This document shows positions 6,847-12,325 of a DNA stretch of 16,959 bases, piece by piece. The stretch covers positions 1 through 16,959 of the forward strand of contig JAGAKC010000386.1 of assembly GCA_017848155.1 (NCBI GenBank), written 5' to 3'. The notes below the pieces were generated by a model. That model saw only the letters and a list, made by a program, of their open reading frames with translations, was not told where the DNA came from and did not search any database. A program made the translations under genes and the position numbers. Origin of the DNA: Oscillospiraceae bacterium. Lineage in GTDB: Bacteria > Bacillota > Clostridia > Oscillospirales > Ruminococcaceae. Position 1 is the stretch's first letter. Every line of letters starts with the position of its first letter.

Positions 6847-7491
6847 TCAGTTCACCGCTATCTTTGTGGAGCTGCTCACTGATACGCCAAGGTTGATGCT
6901 GTGCAGGAGCTTAGCCTTGTCTGCACCGGTCATCTCGGCAATGCGGCAGAATGTCTGCCATACCACCGCCTCCGCATACAGATATGCATAATCGCTGGCT
7001 TCCTCCTGCGAAAAACCGCCTATCTCCATAAGACTATCCCTGTCCTTTTCAAAGGTGATACCTTTCAGCTTACGTGTAAGAGCCGCTTTTTTGCTCTCGT
7101 CGCAGGGAAGCTGCCCGATCACCTCCGAGGGCAGCATCTGTACATAGCCGCCCGTGTAGATGCCTATCAGCATACGCTCAATATTCTTGTTGACAGGGGA
7201 GATGGTGACAGACTTTTTCTCCTCAAACAGATCAGGAAATACCTCTCCAAGACTGTCCCGAAGATAGTTCGGTGCGTCGATGGAGAGCGACTGTGCTTCA
7301 GTGTATGTAACAGCCGCCTGACTGTTGGGATCCACATATGTAGCGGATTTGTACTTGGTATCGGCTACATTCTCGCCACCGAGCTTCAGAAAGAACGCTT
7401 CCAGCTTCTTCTTATCTTCATTGAGCGCAGCGATCTTAGCCTTGATATCGGCGAGCTGCCTGACTTTTTCGATGATGCCGGTGTTATCCAT
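6847..7491 (-). CDS. Unknown early phage protein with N-terminal coiled coil
   Basis: I do not recognise a named family. The 214 residues begin with a heptad-rich helix (about residues 5-42: VRQLADIKAKIAALNEDKKK). A basic and aromatic patch with KYKSATYVDP follows, then a helical C-terminal half containing GGFSQEEASDYAYLYAEAV. The ATG at 7491 has GGAGG 9 nt upstream and overlaps the end of the AbrB-like gene by 8 bp, which rules out the longer open frame from 7548. Position before gemA and mor recalls the early semi-essential region of Mu, which includes the Gam DNA-end-protecting protein. No Gam motif was seen, so I do not assign that role. Confidence 0.6.
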   Translation of the reverse strand: MDNTGIIEKVRQLADIKAKIAALNEDKKKLEAFFLKLGGENVADTKYKSATYVDPNSQAAVTYTEAQSLSIDAPNYLRDSLGEVFPDLFEEKKSVTISPVNKNIERMLIGIYTGGYVQMLPSEVIGQLPCDESKKAALTRKLKGITFEKDRDSLMEIGGFSQEEASDYAYLYAEAVVWQTFCRIAEMTGADKAKLLHSINLGVSVSSSTKIAVN

Positions 7492-7735
7492 TGCCGCACA
7501 CCTCCCTGTACAGCTCTGTAGCGCACAGCGGGCAGAGCATGATATCACGGTAGTGTTTTACATTCTCGGCACCGCCGCAGAAGCGGCAAGTGGGAGCATG
7601 TCGGCGGATGATCAGATCGCCGTTCTTGGCAGCTGTAAGATCGACCGCTGTTCCGGGAGCAAGATCCAGATGCGCCGCCATATCCTTAGGGATAGAGATG
7701 CTGCGTGCCTTGCTAAGTTTTTTGTACTTGATCAT
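7484..7735 (-). CDS. AbrB/MazE-like DNA-binding protein with zinc knuckle
   Basis: The 83-residue protein joins a SpoVT-AbrB swapped-hairpin domain to a CxxC...CxxC zinc knuckle. The N-terminal pattern is K-L-S-K-A-R-S-I-S-I-P-K-D, about residues 6-18, continuing to G-D-L-I-I-R-R at 45-51. The cysteine pairs are FCGG about residues 57-60 and LCPLC about 71-75. AbrB domains are dimeric DNA-binding folds found in transition-state regulators and antitoxins. No toxin partner is adjacent, so a phage regulator is more likely than an antitoxin. The ATG at 7735 has AGGAGG 6 nt upstream; longer open frames upstream run through the repeated RNA-like element and are rejected. Confidence 0.75.
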   Translation of the reverse strand: MIKYKKLSKARSISIPKDMAAHLDLAPGTAVDLTAAKNGDLIIRRHAPTCRFCGGAENVKHYRDIMLCPLCATELYREVCGNG

Positions 7736-7757
7736 AATATTCCTCCTATATAGTATT

Positions 7758-7833
7758 CCCACTCTGCGTTTGCACGGGCTTGTGACCGTTCTCCTGTTGA
7801 GAGCCGCATTAGGACGGGCGCAGGAGCACCCGT
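7758..7833 (-). ncRNA. Candidate structured RNA element, copy B
   Basis: This is the second copy of a 75-nt intergenic element also found at 10560-10634. On the minus-strand RNA it starts with the hairpin ACGGGUGC-UCCU-GCGCCCGU (7833-7814). A block almost identical to copy A follows, with CCUAAUGCGGCUCU, GGAGAACGGUCACAAGCC and AACGCAGAGUGGG. It ends 22 nt before the ATG of the AbrB-like gene and begins 8 nt after the ASCH gene stop. The hairpin keeps pairing relative to copy A by a U-G wobble while the loop changes completely, which points to RNA structure. It may be a leader or a small RNA; no matching Rfam family could be named. Confidence 0.5.
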
Positions 7834-7841
7834 ATAGTTTA

Positions 7842-8138
7842 TTACGCCCTTCGCAGTGCAAGAGCGACATACCCCGGCGACAGAAACTGCCTGTCGTCCA
7901 GGATATATGTGATCTCGAACAGCAGATGCCTGCCCGAATAGCTGCCGTTTGTTGCACTGCGAGAAAAAGGCTTATCTCCGCTGGGAGGTGCATAAGGATC
8001 CTCGTCAGGTCGGAACTCGTTCAGTGCGACCAGATCGCCGACCCGAAAATCTCTGTCGTTTTTACGTATCTCAAAGGTCTTTTTGCCCAAGATCAAAGCA
8101 TCAAAGTATTCAGGGTGGCATTTCAGTTCATGTATCAT
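7842..8138 (-). CDS. DUF3850/ASCH-domain protein
   Basis: This 98-residue protein carries the DUF3850 pattern: HELKCHPEYFDALILGKKTF, EIRKNDRDFRVGDLVAL and a late YILDD then GYVALAL strand. ASCH/PUA-like domains bind RNA or modified nucleotides, and DUF3850 proteins are common small phage genes of unproven function. An insertion rich in D, P, S and G (about residues 43-68) separates the two halves. The ATG overlaps the preceding stop as ATGA, with GAAAGGA 8 nt upstream. The next region downstream is the repeated RNA-like element. Confidence 0.85.
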   Translation of the reverse strand: MIHELKCHPEYFDALILGKKTFEIRKNDRDFRVGDLVALNEFRPDEDPYAPPSGDKPFSRSATNGSYSGRHLLFEITYILDDRQFLSPGYVALALRRA

Positions 8139-8311
8139 TGATTTTTTCCTTTCAACTTCTTACCTTTACAACAGCAAATATCCTCAAACTGTGGCATGAT
8201 GATCCTGCCGTCGACACTGCAATATAATATCTTACCTATGCGCTTTGATTTAGGACATTCCGCACAGGGTGGATACTTCTGTTTCTGTTCGGCTTTTTCC
8301 AGTGGTGTCAA
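8135..8311 (-). CDS. Small Cys-rich (zinc-binding) phage protein
   Basis: The protein is about 58 residues long, with CAECP near the centre and a C-terminal C-C-C cluster (DICCCKGKK) that could bind zinc, and a lysine-rich tail. I chose the TTG at 8311 because AGGAGG lies 8 nt upstream of it. The in-frame ATG codons at 8338 and 8332 have no ribosome binding site and would place that Shine-Dalgarno inside the gene. It overlaps the ASCH gene by 4 bp (ATGA), so the pair is probably co-translated. No family was recognised. Confidence 0.6.
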   Translation of the reverse strand: MTPLEKAEQKQKYPPCAECPKSKRIGKILYCSVDGRIIMPQFEDICCCKGKKLKGKNQ

Positions 8312-8373
8312 CCATCCCACCTCCTGCTGCATATCCATAGGACTATCGGAAATTTCAGTTCATGTACCAAAAA

Positions 8374-9072
8374 TTAATCCTCCACACGGTATTCTGTATT
8401 GTAATACAAAGCATCATAACCCTGGTCGAATTTTATAACCGCACGGCTGATCTGCATATGAAACAACTTGCGCACAAAACAATCAGCATCAGCAAGCTCT
8501 TCACCAAAGCAACAGAATTTTCCTGTTTTTACGCTGCATATTTCGCCCTTGTAAACATATATTCGGATTGCGCATTCATGAGCTTGCTTATCAGACAACT
8601 CATCAAAGTAGACGAAATAGCCGCCATAACTGCCTTCCTTGATTATGAGAGTGATACTTTCACCATCACCATAATGCTCATCGGCATGATAATCTATATA
8701 CTCGCCGATAAGTTCAGATAAAGTATACTCTGTTTTGGACTCTCTGGTGAGCATAGCAGTAAGCATATCCTTAAAGCTCTCAACGCCATGTTCTTTCACA
8801 AAAGTGTCAGTCAATTCCTCTGCTGTTTTAAGCAGATATGCGTTATATAGCGGCACATCAATTTTGCTAAAATCAACTGACAGCTTTTCTTTGATAGCCT
8901 CTTTAAAGCTATTTGCAAAGCTGCTATTCCAATTAAGCTGTTGTTTTATAATATTGGATATTGTATCTTCAAGCGTACTCTTTATCTTCTCCTCAATAAT
9001 TCCGCTAGAAACAATATCTTCCATTGCCTTTTGGGCAATTTCGCTCAGGTTGATAGTGGTCTTATCACTCAT
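8374..9072 (-). CDS. Unknown AT-rich phage protein
   Basis: The 232-residue protein has a helical acidic N-terminal half, with NLSEIAQKAMEDIVSSG then a long helix to about residue 90. A compact beta-rich C-terminal half follows: YGGYFVYFDELSD, ECAIRIYVYKGEI, KTGKFCCFGEEL. No named family was recognised. The ATG at 9072 has GGAG 6 nt upstream and overlaps the stop of the preceding broken gene (ATGAGTGA). Codon use is visibly more AT-rich than in the flanking replication genes, suggesting later acquisition. It sits between the helicase loader region and the zinc protein, the usual place for phage accessory genes. Confidence 0.6.
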   Translation of the reverse strand: MSDKTTINLSEIAQKAMEDIVSSGIIEEKIKSTLEDTISNIIKQQLNWNSSFANSFKEAIKEKLSVDFSKIDVPLYNAYLLKTAEELTDTFVKEHGVESFKDMLTAMLTRESKTEYTLSELIGEYIDYHADEHYGDGESITLIIKEGSYGGYFVYFDELSDKQAHECAIRIYVYKGEICSVKTGKFCCFGEELADADCFVRKLFHMQISRAVIKFDQGYDALYYNTEYRVED

Positions 9073-9262
9073 TGGCATCTCCAAACCTTTCTGCATACTT
9101 TCTCTCCGCTCTGTTCAGCTTCTGCTTTAGCTTCTTAAGCTCCTTACTGACCTCGTTGCGGCGTATCCTTGCGCTTGTGATCCTGTCCTTAAGGTATTAG
9201 ATCCTGTTCAGTGCCTCCCTCTGCTCGGAGGGAGGGTCGATGTTGTTCTTAACGATAAACAT
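9065..9262 (-). pseudogene. Small basic coiled-coil gene interrupted by an in-frame TAA
   Basis: From the ATG at 9262 (AAAGGAG, 6 nt spacing) the frame reads 21 codons, MFIVKNNIDPPSEQREALNR-I, then TAA at 9199-9197. It then continues open for 43 codons of well-formed helical coding sequence (YLKDRITSARIRRNEVSKEL, then a Lys/Arg-rich heptad) to a TGA that overlaps the next gene start. No good start codon or ribosome binding site follows the TAA. This looks like a single-base nonsense change in a roughly 64-residue phage gene. Sequencing error or stop readthrough are alternatives. No function was recognised. Confidence 0.6.
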
Positions 9263-9274
9263 ATTGTACTCCTT

Positions 9275-10111
9275 TCAATCTTCATTCAACAGCCTGTTCA
9301 TTGCTTCAAAGCCGCTCCATGCACCTCGTTTTCTTCGTGATATACCTCGAAACTCAACAGGGTAACAGCGTTCAAGCACTCTGTCATATATCCGCTGGTA
9401 ACGAATATCAACAGGATGCTTCAGCTCCTCAAGGGATAGATTAGTAGTATAGATCACAGGCTTATTGCTTCGATAACGCCCATCTACGATACTGTATACT
9501 CGCTCCAGTGCGTAATCCGTTGATCGTTCCGCACCCAGATCATCCAGTATCAGCAGGTCAATGCTGTTCAGGCGAGATAAAACATCATTTGTTCCTGATT
9601 CGATCAGCGTGACCAGGGAAGTCATTATAACGCTGCGTCCCTGTGACAGCAGTGCATTTGCGATGCAAGCAGCAGAATAGGTCTTACCCGTTCCGACATC
9701 GCCGAACAAAAGCAGTCCTCGCCCATCGGAGAGCATTGCACCGAATTTCTCCGCAAATCTTCTGCATTTAACGAAGCTGTCACGATTGTCCCCGTCACGA
9801 TCCGCATTCTCAAAGGTACAGTTTTCAAGTGACTGCCCCATAAGTGAAAATCCCCGAAGCTCCGTTGACCGCATCTGTGTAAGGATCATCTCATTACGAT
9901 GACGTTCCTCATCATCAGCGCGTATCATACACTCGCACCACACAGGAACTATGAGCTCCTCACCGCCGATATCGATACGGCTGCGCTTGGCAGTATGGCA
10001 TTGTCCACAGTACAGGAGTCCGGCTTCGGTGTAATCTCCCTCCAGTGGAGGATTTGTGCTCTCATGAGCTTTTGCCAGTGCTTTTACAAATCCAACACCG
10101 TCAACGCCCAT
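9275..10111 (-). CDS. dnaC: DnaC/IstB-like replicative helicase loader (AAA+)
   Basis: With the ATG at 10111 the protein is 278 residues. An N-terminal zinc module has C35, C38 (YCGQC) and C59, C61 (WCEC). The AAA+ core follows: Walker A GDVGTGKT (137-144), Walker B LLILDD (186-191), and a sensor-like YTTNLS segment. This is the phage DnaC family that loads the host DnaB-type helicase. The start is uncertain: the ATG at 10132 is also possible and neither has a clean Shine-Dalgarno. Both overlap the preceding DnaD-like gene, implying translational coupling. Upstream DnaD-like and MuA/MuB genes suggest it brings the replisome to transposition forks. Confidence 0.88.
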   Translation of the reverse strand: MGVDGVGFVKALAKAHESTNPPLEGDYTEAGLLYCGQCHTAKRSRIDIGGEELIVPVWCECMIRADDEERHRNEMILTQMRSTELRGFSLMGQSLENCTFENADRDGDNRDSFVKCRRFAEKFGAMLSDGRGLLLFGDVGTGKTYSAACIANALLSQGRSVIMTSLVTLIESGTNDVLSRLNSIDLLILDDLGAERSTDYALERVYSIVDGRYRSNKPVIYTTNLSLEELKHPVDIRYQRIYDRVLERCYPVEFRGISRRKRGAWSGFEAMNRLLNED

Positions 10112-10532
10112 ATTCCGCAAACGGATTGCCATGCATCGCAGGTGCTGATGGCGCTGTCTGCGATGGAGTGAAATTTCCTTCTGCAACCTTAATAAGATTA
10201 TCAGGCTGCATGATCCAATCGAACGATGCCTTCCATTGGTGGTCGTTTTTGCCGCACAGAAACGGACTGGCGGCAGCTGTGCGAAACACATCATCCATGT
10301 TGTATCCATCCTTCAGTGCACGTGCGATAGCTCTTCGGCGTTTGTTGGTGAGCTTTGTAGCAGGCGGCATTGCCGAGCATATCATGTTATAGCTGTCAAG
10401 CACCGCTCTGTAATTGATATTCGGCGGATCTTTAAGCTCTTTTAAAAACGCTTTAAGCTCTGCAAATTGTGAGGGAGTCAGATCATGTTCAGTAGCATGA
10501 TCGTGTTTGACGTCGTAGATCCTGATCTTCAT
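10101..10532 (-). CDS. DnaD-like phage replication (primosome) protein
   Basis: This 143-residue protein shows the C-terminal pattern seen in phage replisome organisers: LDSYNMICSAMPPATKLTNK, R-R-R-A-I-A-R-A-L-K-D-G-Y, then HQWKASFDWIMQPDNLIKVAEGN (shown here by its W-K-A-S-F-D-W core). A Ser/Pro/Ala-rich tail follows. Such proteins bind DNA and recruit the helicase-loader pair. The ATG at 10532 has AAAGGAGG about 8 nt upstream and is preceded by copy A of the repeated element. The gene overlaps the DnaC-like start. The classical N-terminal DnaD winged helix is not present, so this is a short form. Confidence 0.75.
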   Translation of the reverse strand: MKIRIYDVKHDHATEHDLTPSQFAELKAFLKELKDPPNINYRAVLDSYNMICSAMPPATKLTNKRRRAIARALKDGYNMDDVFRTAAASPFLCGKNDHQWKASFDWIMQPDNLIKVAEGNFTPSQTAPSAPAMHGNPFAEYGR

Positions 10533-10559
10533 GCAATCGCTCCTCCTTTCTGTCAAAAT

Positions 10560-10634
10560 CCCACTCTGCGTTCACACGGGCTTGTGACCGTTCTCCTGTC
10601 AGAGAGCCGCATTAGGACGGGCGCTGATGCGCCC
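10560..10634 (-). ncRNA. Candidate structured RNA element, copy A
   Basis: The minus-strand RNA starts with the hairpin GGGCGC-AUCA-GCGCCC (10634-10619), directly after the stop of the HTH/zinc gene. It continues through a block about 94% identical to copy B at 7758-7833: CCUAAUGCGGCUCU, then CAGGAGAACGGUCACAAGCC, then AACGCAGAGUGGG. It ends 27 nt before the ATG of the DnaD-like gene. Differences between copies include a one-base length change that breaks any shared short reading frame, which argues for RNA or DNA function rather than a conserved leader peptide. No U-run follows the hairpin, so it is not a plain terminator. Confidence 0.5.
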
Positions 10635-10641
10635 TTTAAGA

Positions 10642-10908
10642 TCAGCCGCTGAAGCTGTTAATGAAATCGACCACTGCTCCGCATGCAGCGCAGAGATTGA
10701 TGTCGGTACCGTCGGGCATCTCATATGCGGCAGCATACTTCAGCGGTGTGTTTCTGCGGCAGCATTCACAGGGAATGAAATCATGCTCTCGTATCTTATC
10801 CACAACATCCTGTGTACGCTTGTGCAGCCTGCGTGCGATCTCCTCGTGTCCCACACCCTGACCCTTGAGATAGCGCAGCTGCTCCTCCTCAAAAAATGTC
10901 CATGCCAT
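10642..10908 (-). CDS. Small HTH plus zinc-binding protein
   Basis: The 88-residue protein has an N-terminal helical DNA-binding-like segment (residues 1-41, with EEQLRYLKGQGVGHEEIARR resembling a SANT/Myb or sigma-like HTH). A CECC...CAAC cysteine set follows (about residues 47-50 and 73-76) that could hold zinc. No named family was recognised. The ATG at 10908 has AGGAGG 9 nt upstream and follows the membrane-protein gene by one base. A regulator of early transcription is plausible but not shown. Confidence 0.65.
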   Translation of the reverse strand: MAWTFFEEEQLRYLKGQGVGHEEIARRLHKRTQDVVDKIREHDFIPCECCRRNTPLKYAAAYEMPDGTDINLCAACGAVVDFINSFSG

Positions 10909-10909
10909 G

Positions 10910-11194
10910 TTATTTGTCCTCCTCTAAAAAATTCTGTATCTCGGACTGTTTTTCTGCACGTCCGAGCCGACGTCCATAAGTTACTCCACGATGATAAGCA
11001 ACAAGGTTTGATTGCTTTTCGTGCCTGCGCCCGAAGCAGTAAGCTGCGATCGCTGTCACCGCCACACCGACGCTCATAAATGCAATTATCATCAGAAGCG
11101 TCGGGGAATTTGCCGCCAGTGATACCGAGCTTATAAGACCCATAAGCACAAAACCCAGAAAAAAAGCCAGTAAATAATCGAAAACACCTTTCAT
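10910..11194 (-). CDS. Small membrane protein with two transmembrane helices
   Basis: With the ATG at 11194 the product is 94 residues. Two strongly hydrophobic stretches are separated by a short AANSPT turn: about residues 5-27 (YLLAFFLGFVLMGLISS) and 33-57 (LMIIAFMSVGVAVTAIAAY). A basic, charged tail with RRHEKQ and RRLGRAEKQ follows. The start overlaps the preceding stop as ATGA and has AAAGGA 9 nt upstream. The longer frame from 11284 would overlap the DUF6906-like gene and is rejected. The layout resembles a small holin, but early-operon position argues against lysis; function is unknown. Confidence 0.65.
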   Translation of the reverse strand: MKGVFDYLLAFFLGFVLMGLISSVSLAANSPTLLMIIAFMSVGVAVTAIAAYCFGRRHEKQSNLVAYHRGVTYGRRLGRAEKQSEIQNFLEEDK

Positions 11195-11355
11195 TTTAGC
11201 CATTCCTTTCTGATAACCCTTTTTGATCCCGTAATTCTGTGGGTAAGCTCCAGAGTATCGGTCGTGTCCTTGCAGACGAGCCATTTCAGCGGCTGCAGAC
11301 CTGCTGCCTTGATCAGCAGCATCTGCTTCCTGGTGGGATTTTTGCCATGCTTCAT
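11191..11355 (-). CDS. DUF6906-like small phage protein
   Basis: A 54-residue gene starts at ATG 11355 and ends at TGA 11193-11191. The sequence matches the DUF6906 pattern: MKHGKNPTRKQMLLIKAAGL, then Q-P-L-K-W-L-V-x-K-D-T, then H-R-x-T-G-x-x-R-V-I-R-K. This family is widespread in Firmicutes phages and has no known function; its basic charge suggests nucleic-acid or protein binding. It overlaps the mu-B-like stop (ATGA) upstream and the membrane-protein start (ATGA) downstream, so it lies in a tightly coupled chain. Confidence 0.8.
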   Translation of the reverse strand: MKHGKNPTRKQMLLIKAAGLQPLKWLVCKDTTDTLELTHRITGSKRVIRKEWLK

Positions 11356-12314
11356 CTCTTCACCGCCTTATCCGCCCCCTTCAGATCGAGCCTCATTATC
11401 TTAGCCATGCTGATAAGACCGTTCCAGCTGTAGTCGCCTGCATCAAAAGCATTGCCGAAAAGCCTTACAGCGCCACGAACACCCTCGTGTGTCTGTGCGA
11501 TCTTATGCAGGAGCGCAAGCTCGTTCTCCTGCCCCTGGAGGAGAGGGAACAGCATCTTGATATCATCAAGTTTGGTATCTGTTGTGGACAGCCTGTGGCG
11601 CTGCCACGCACGGTTGTTGACCTGACGGTACTGCTCACGGCTCCTGCCCTCGATCTTCTCACGTATGCCCTCGTTGCCTATAAGAGCCACGCCCATGGTC
11701 TGACCACGCTCGGCGAAGAAGTCGGTGAAAGCACGGAGCGTTTCGATGCTGCCATAGGTCAGCAGCTGCGCTTCATCGACCACGATGACCATGCCATCGT
11801 GGAGCTTAGCGGCAATGGACATCCATAGATCATCTCTGGATTGGGATATCGTAAGTCCCAGCTCCAGTGCAAGCAGCTTGAGCACCGCTTTAGTGGATTT
11901 AAGGCAAGGGTTGATGGTGATCATTATACTGCTCTGCGGATGATCTGCTATGTAGCGGCGTATAGCCTTTGTTTTACCTACGCCTGCGTCACCTGTCACG
12001 ATCGCAAAGCCGCCTTTCAGCTGGACATTGCGGATAGTTTTATACACAAGAGTGCTGGTCGAGGTGGGTGCATAATCCACCTCGGAATAGTTCTCCGCAG
12101 CTGCGTCCTTGTTTTCGAAGTAGACGATCAGCTTGTTGAACTGCTTCTCCGTATCGCCCTCATACTTGCCTGATCTCAGCTGTGAAACTATAGCGGAAGA
12201 TACTCCGCATATCTCTCCTGCACGTTTTGCGGAGGGAGTGCCTTTGTAGGCATTGGCAGCGGCAAGCTCGTCGAACTTCTCCAGCGCCCATTTCTGTTTT
12301 TCTGTTAATGACAT
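11352..12314 (-). CDS. MuB-like AAA ATPase (transposition target capture)
   Basis: The 320-residue protein (Mu B is 312) has an N-terminal HTH (about residues 28-52: KRAGEICGVSSAIVSQLRSG), then the AAA core with Walker A GDAGVGKT (108-115) and Walker B VIVVDEAQLL (D180-E181). A helical C-terminal part follows, like the MuB C-domain. MuB binds target DNA in an ATP-dependent way and delivers it to the transposase while giving target immunity. I chose the ATG at 12314 with AAAGGA 6-7 nt upstream; the ATG at 12329 overlaps the transposase stop but has only a weak site. Directly downstream of the MuA-like gene, as in Mu. Confidence 0.93.
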   Translation of the reverse strand: MSLTEKQKWALEKFDELAAANAYKGTPSAKRAGEICGVSSAIVSQLRSGKYEGDTEKQFNKLIVYFENKDAAAENYSEVDYAPTSTSTLVYKTIRNVQLKGGFAIVTGDAGVGKTKAIRRYIADHPQSSIMITINPCLKSTKAVLKLLALELGLTISQSRDDLWMSIAAKLHDGMVIVVDEAQLLTYGSIETLRAFTDFFAERGQTMGVALIGNEGIREKIEGRSREQYRQVNNRAWQRHRLSTTDTKLDDIKMLFPLLQGQENELALLHKIAQTHEGVRGAVRLFGNAFDAGDYSWNGLISMAKIMRLDLKGADKAVKR

Positions 12315-12325
12315 AATATATCCTT

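Noticed and set aside
7758..7833. A 25-codon leader peptide starting at the ATG inside copy B of the repeated element.
   Set aside because: In copy A the one-base length change shifts the frame, so the peptide is not shared, and no ribosome binding site precedes the ATG.
9214..9235. 8-bp GC stem CCTCCCTC/GAGGGAGG as a terminator.
   Set aside because: It lies inside coding sequence and has no T-run on either strand.
9275..10309. Longer helicase-loader start at 10309.
   Set aside because: It would overlap most of the DnaD-like gene, and the added residues are a frame-shadow with no ribosome binding site.
10910..11194. Holin assignment for the two-helix membrane protein.
   Set aside because: Hydrophobicity fits, but it sits in the early operon beside muB-like genes with no lysin nearby.
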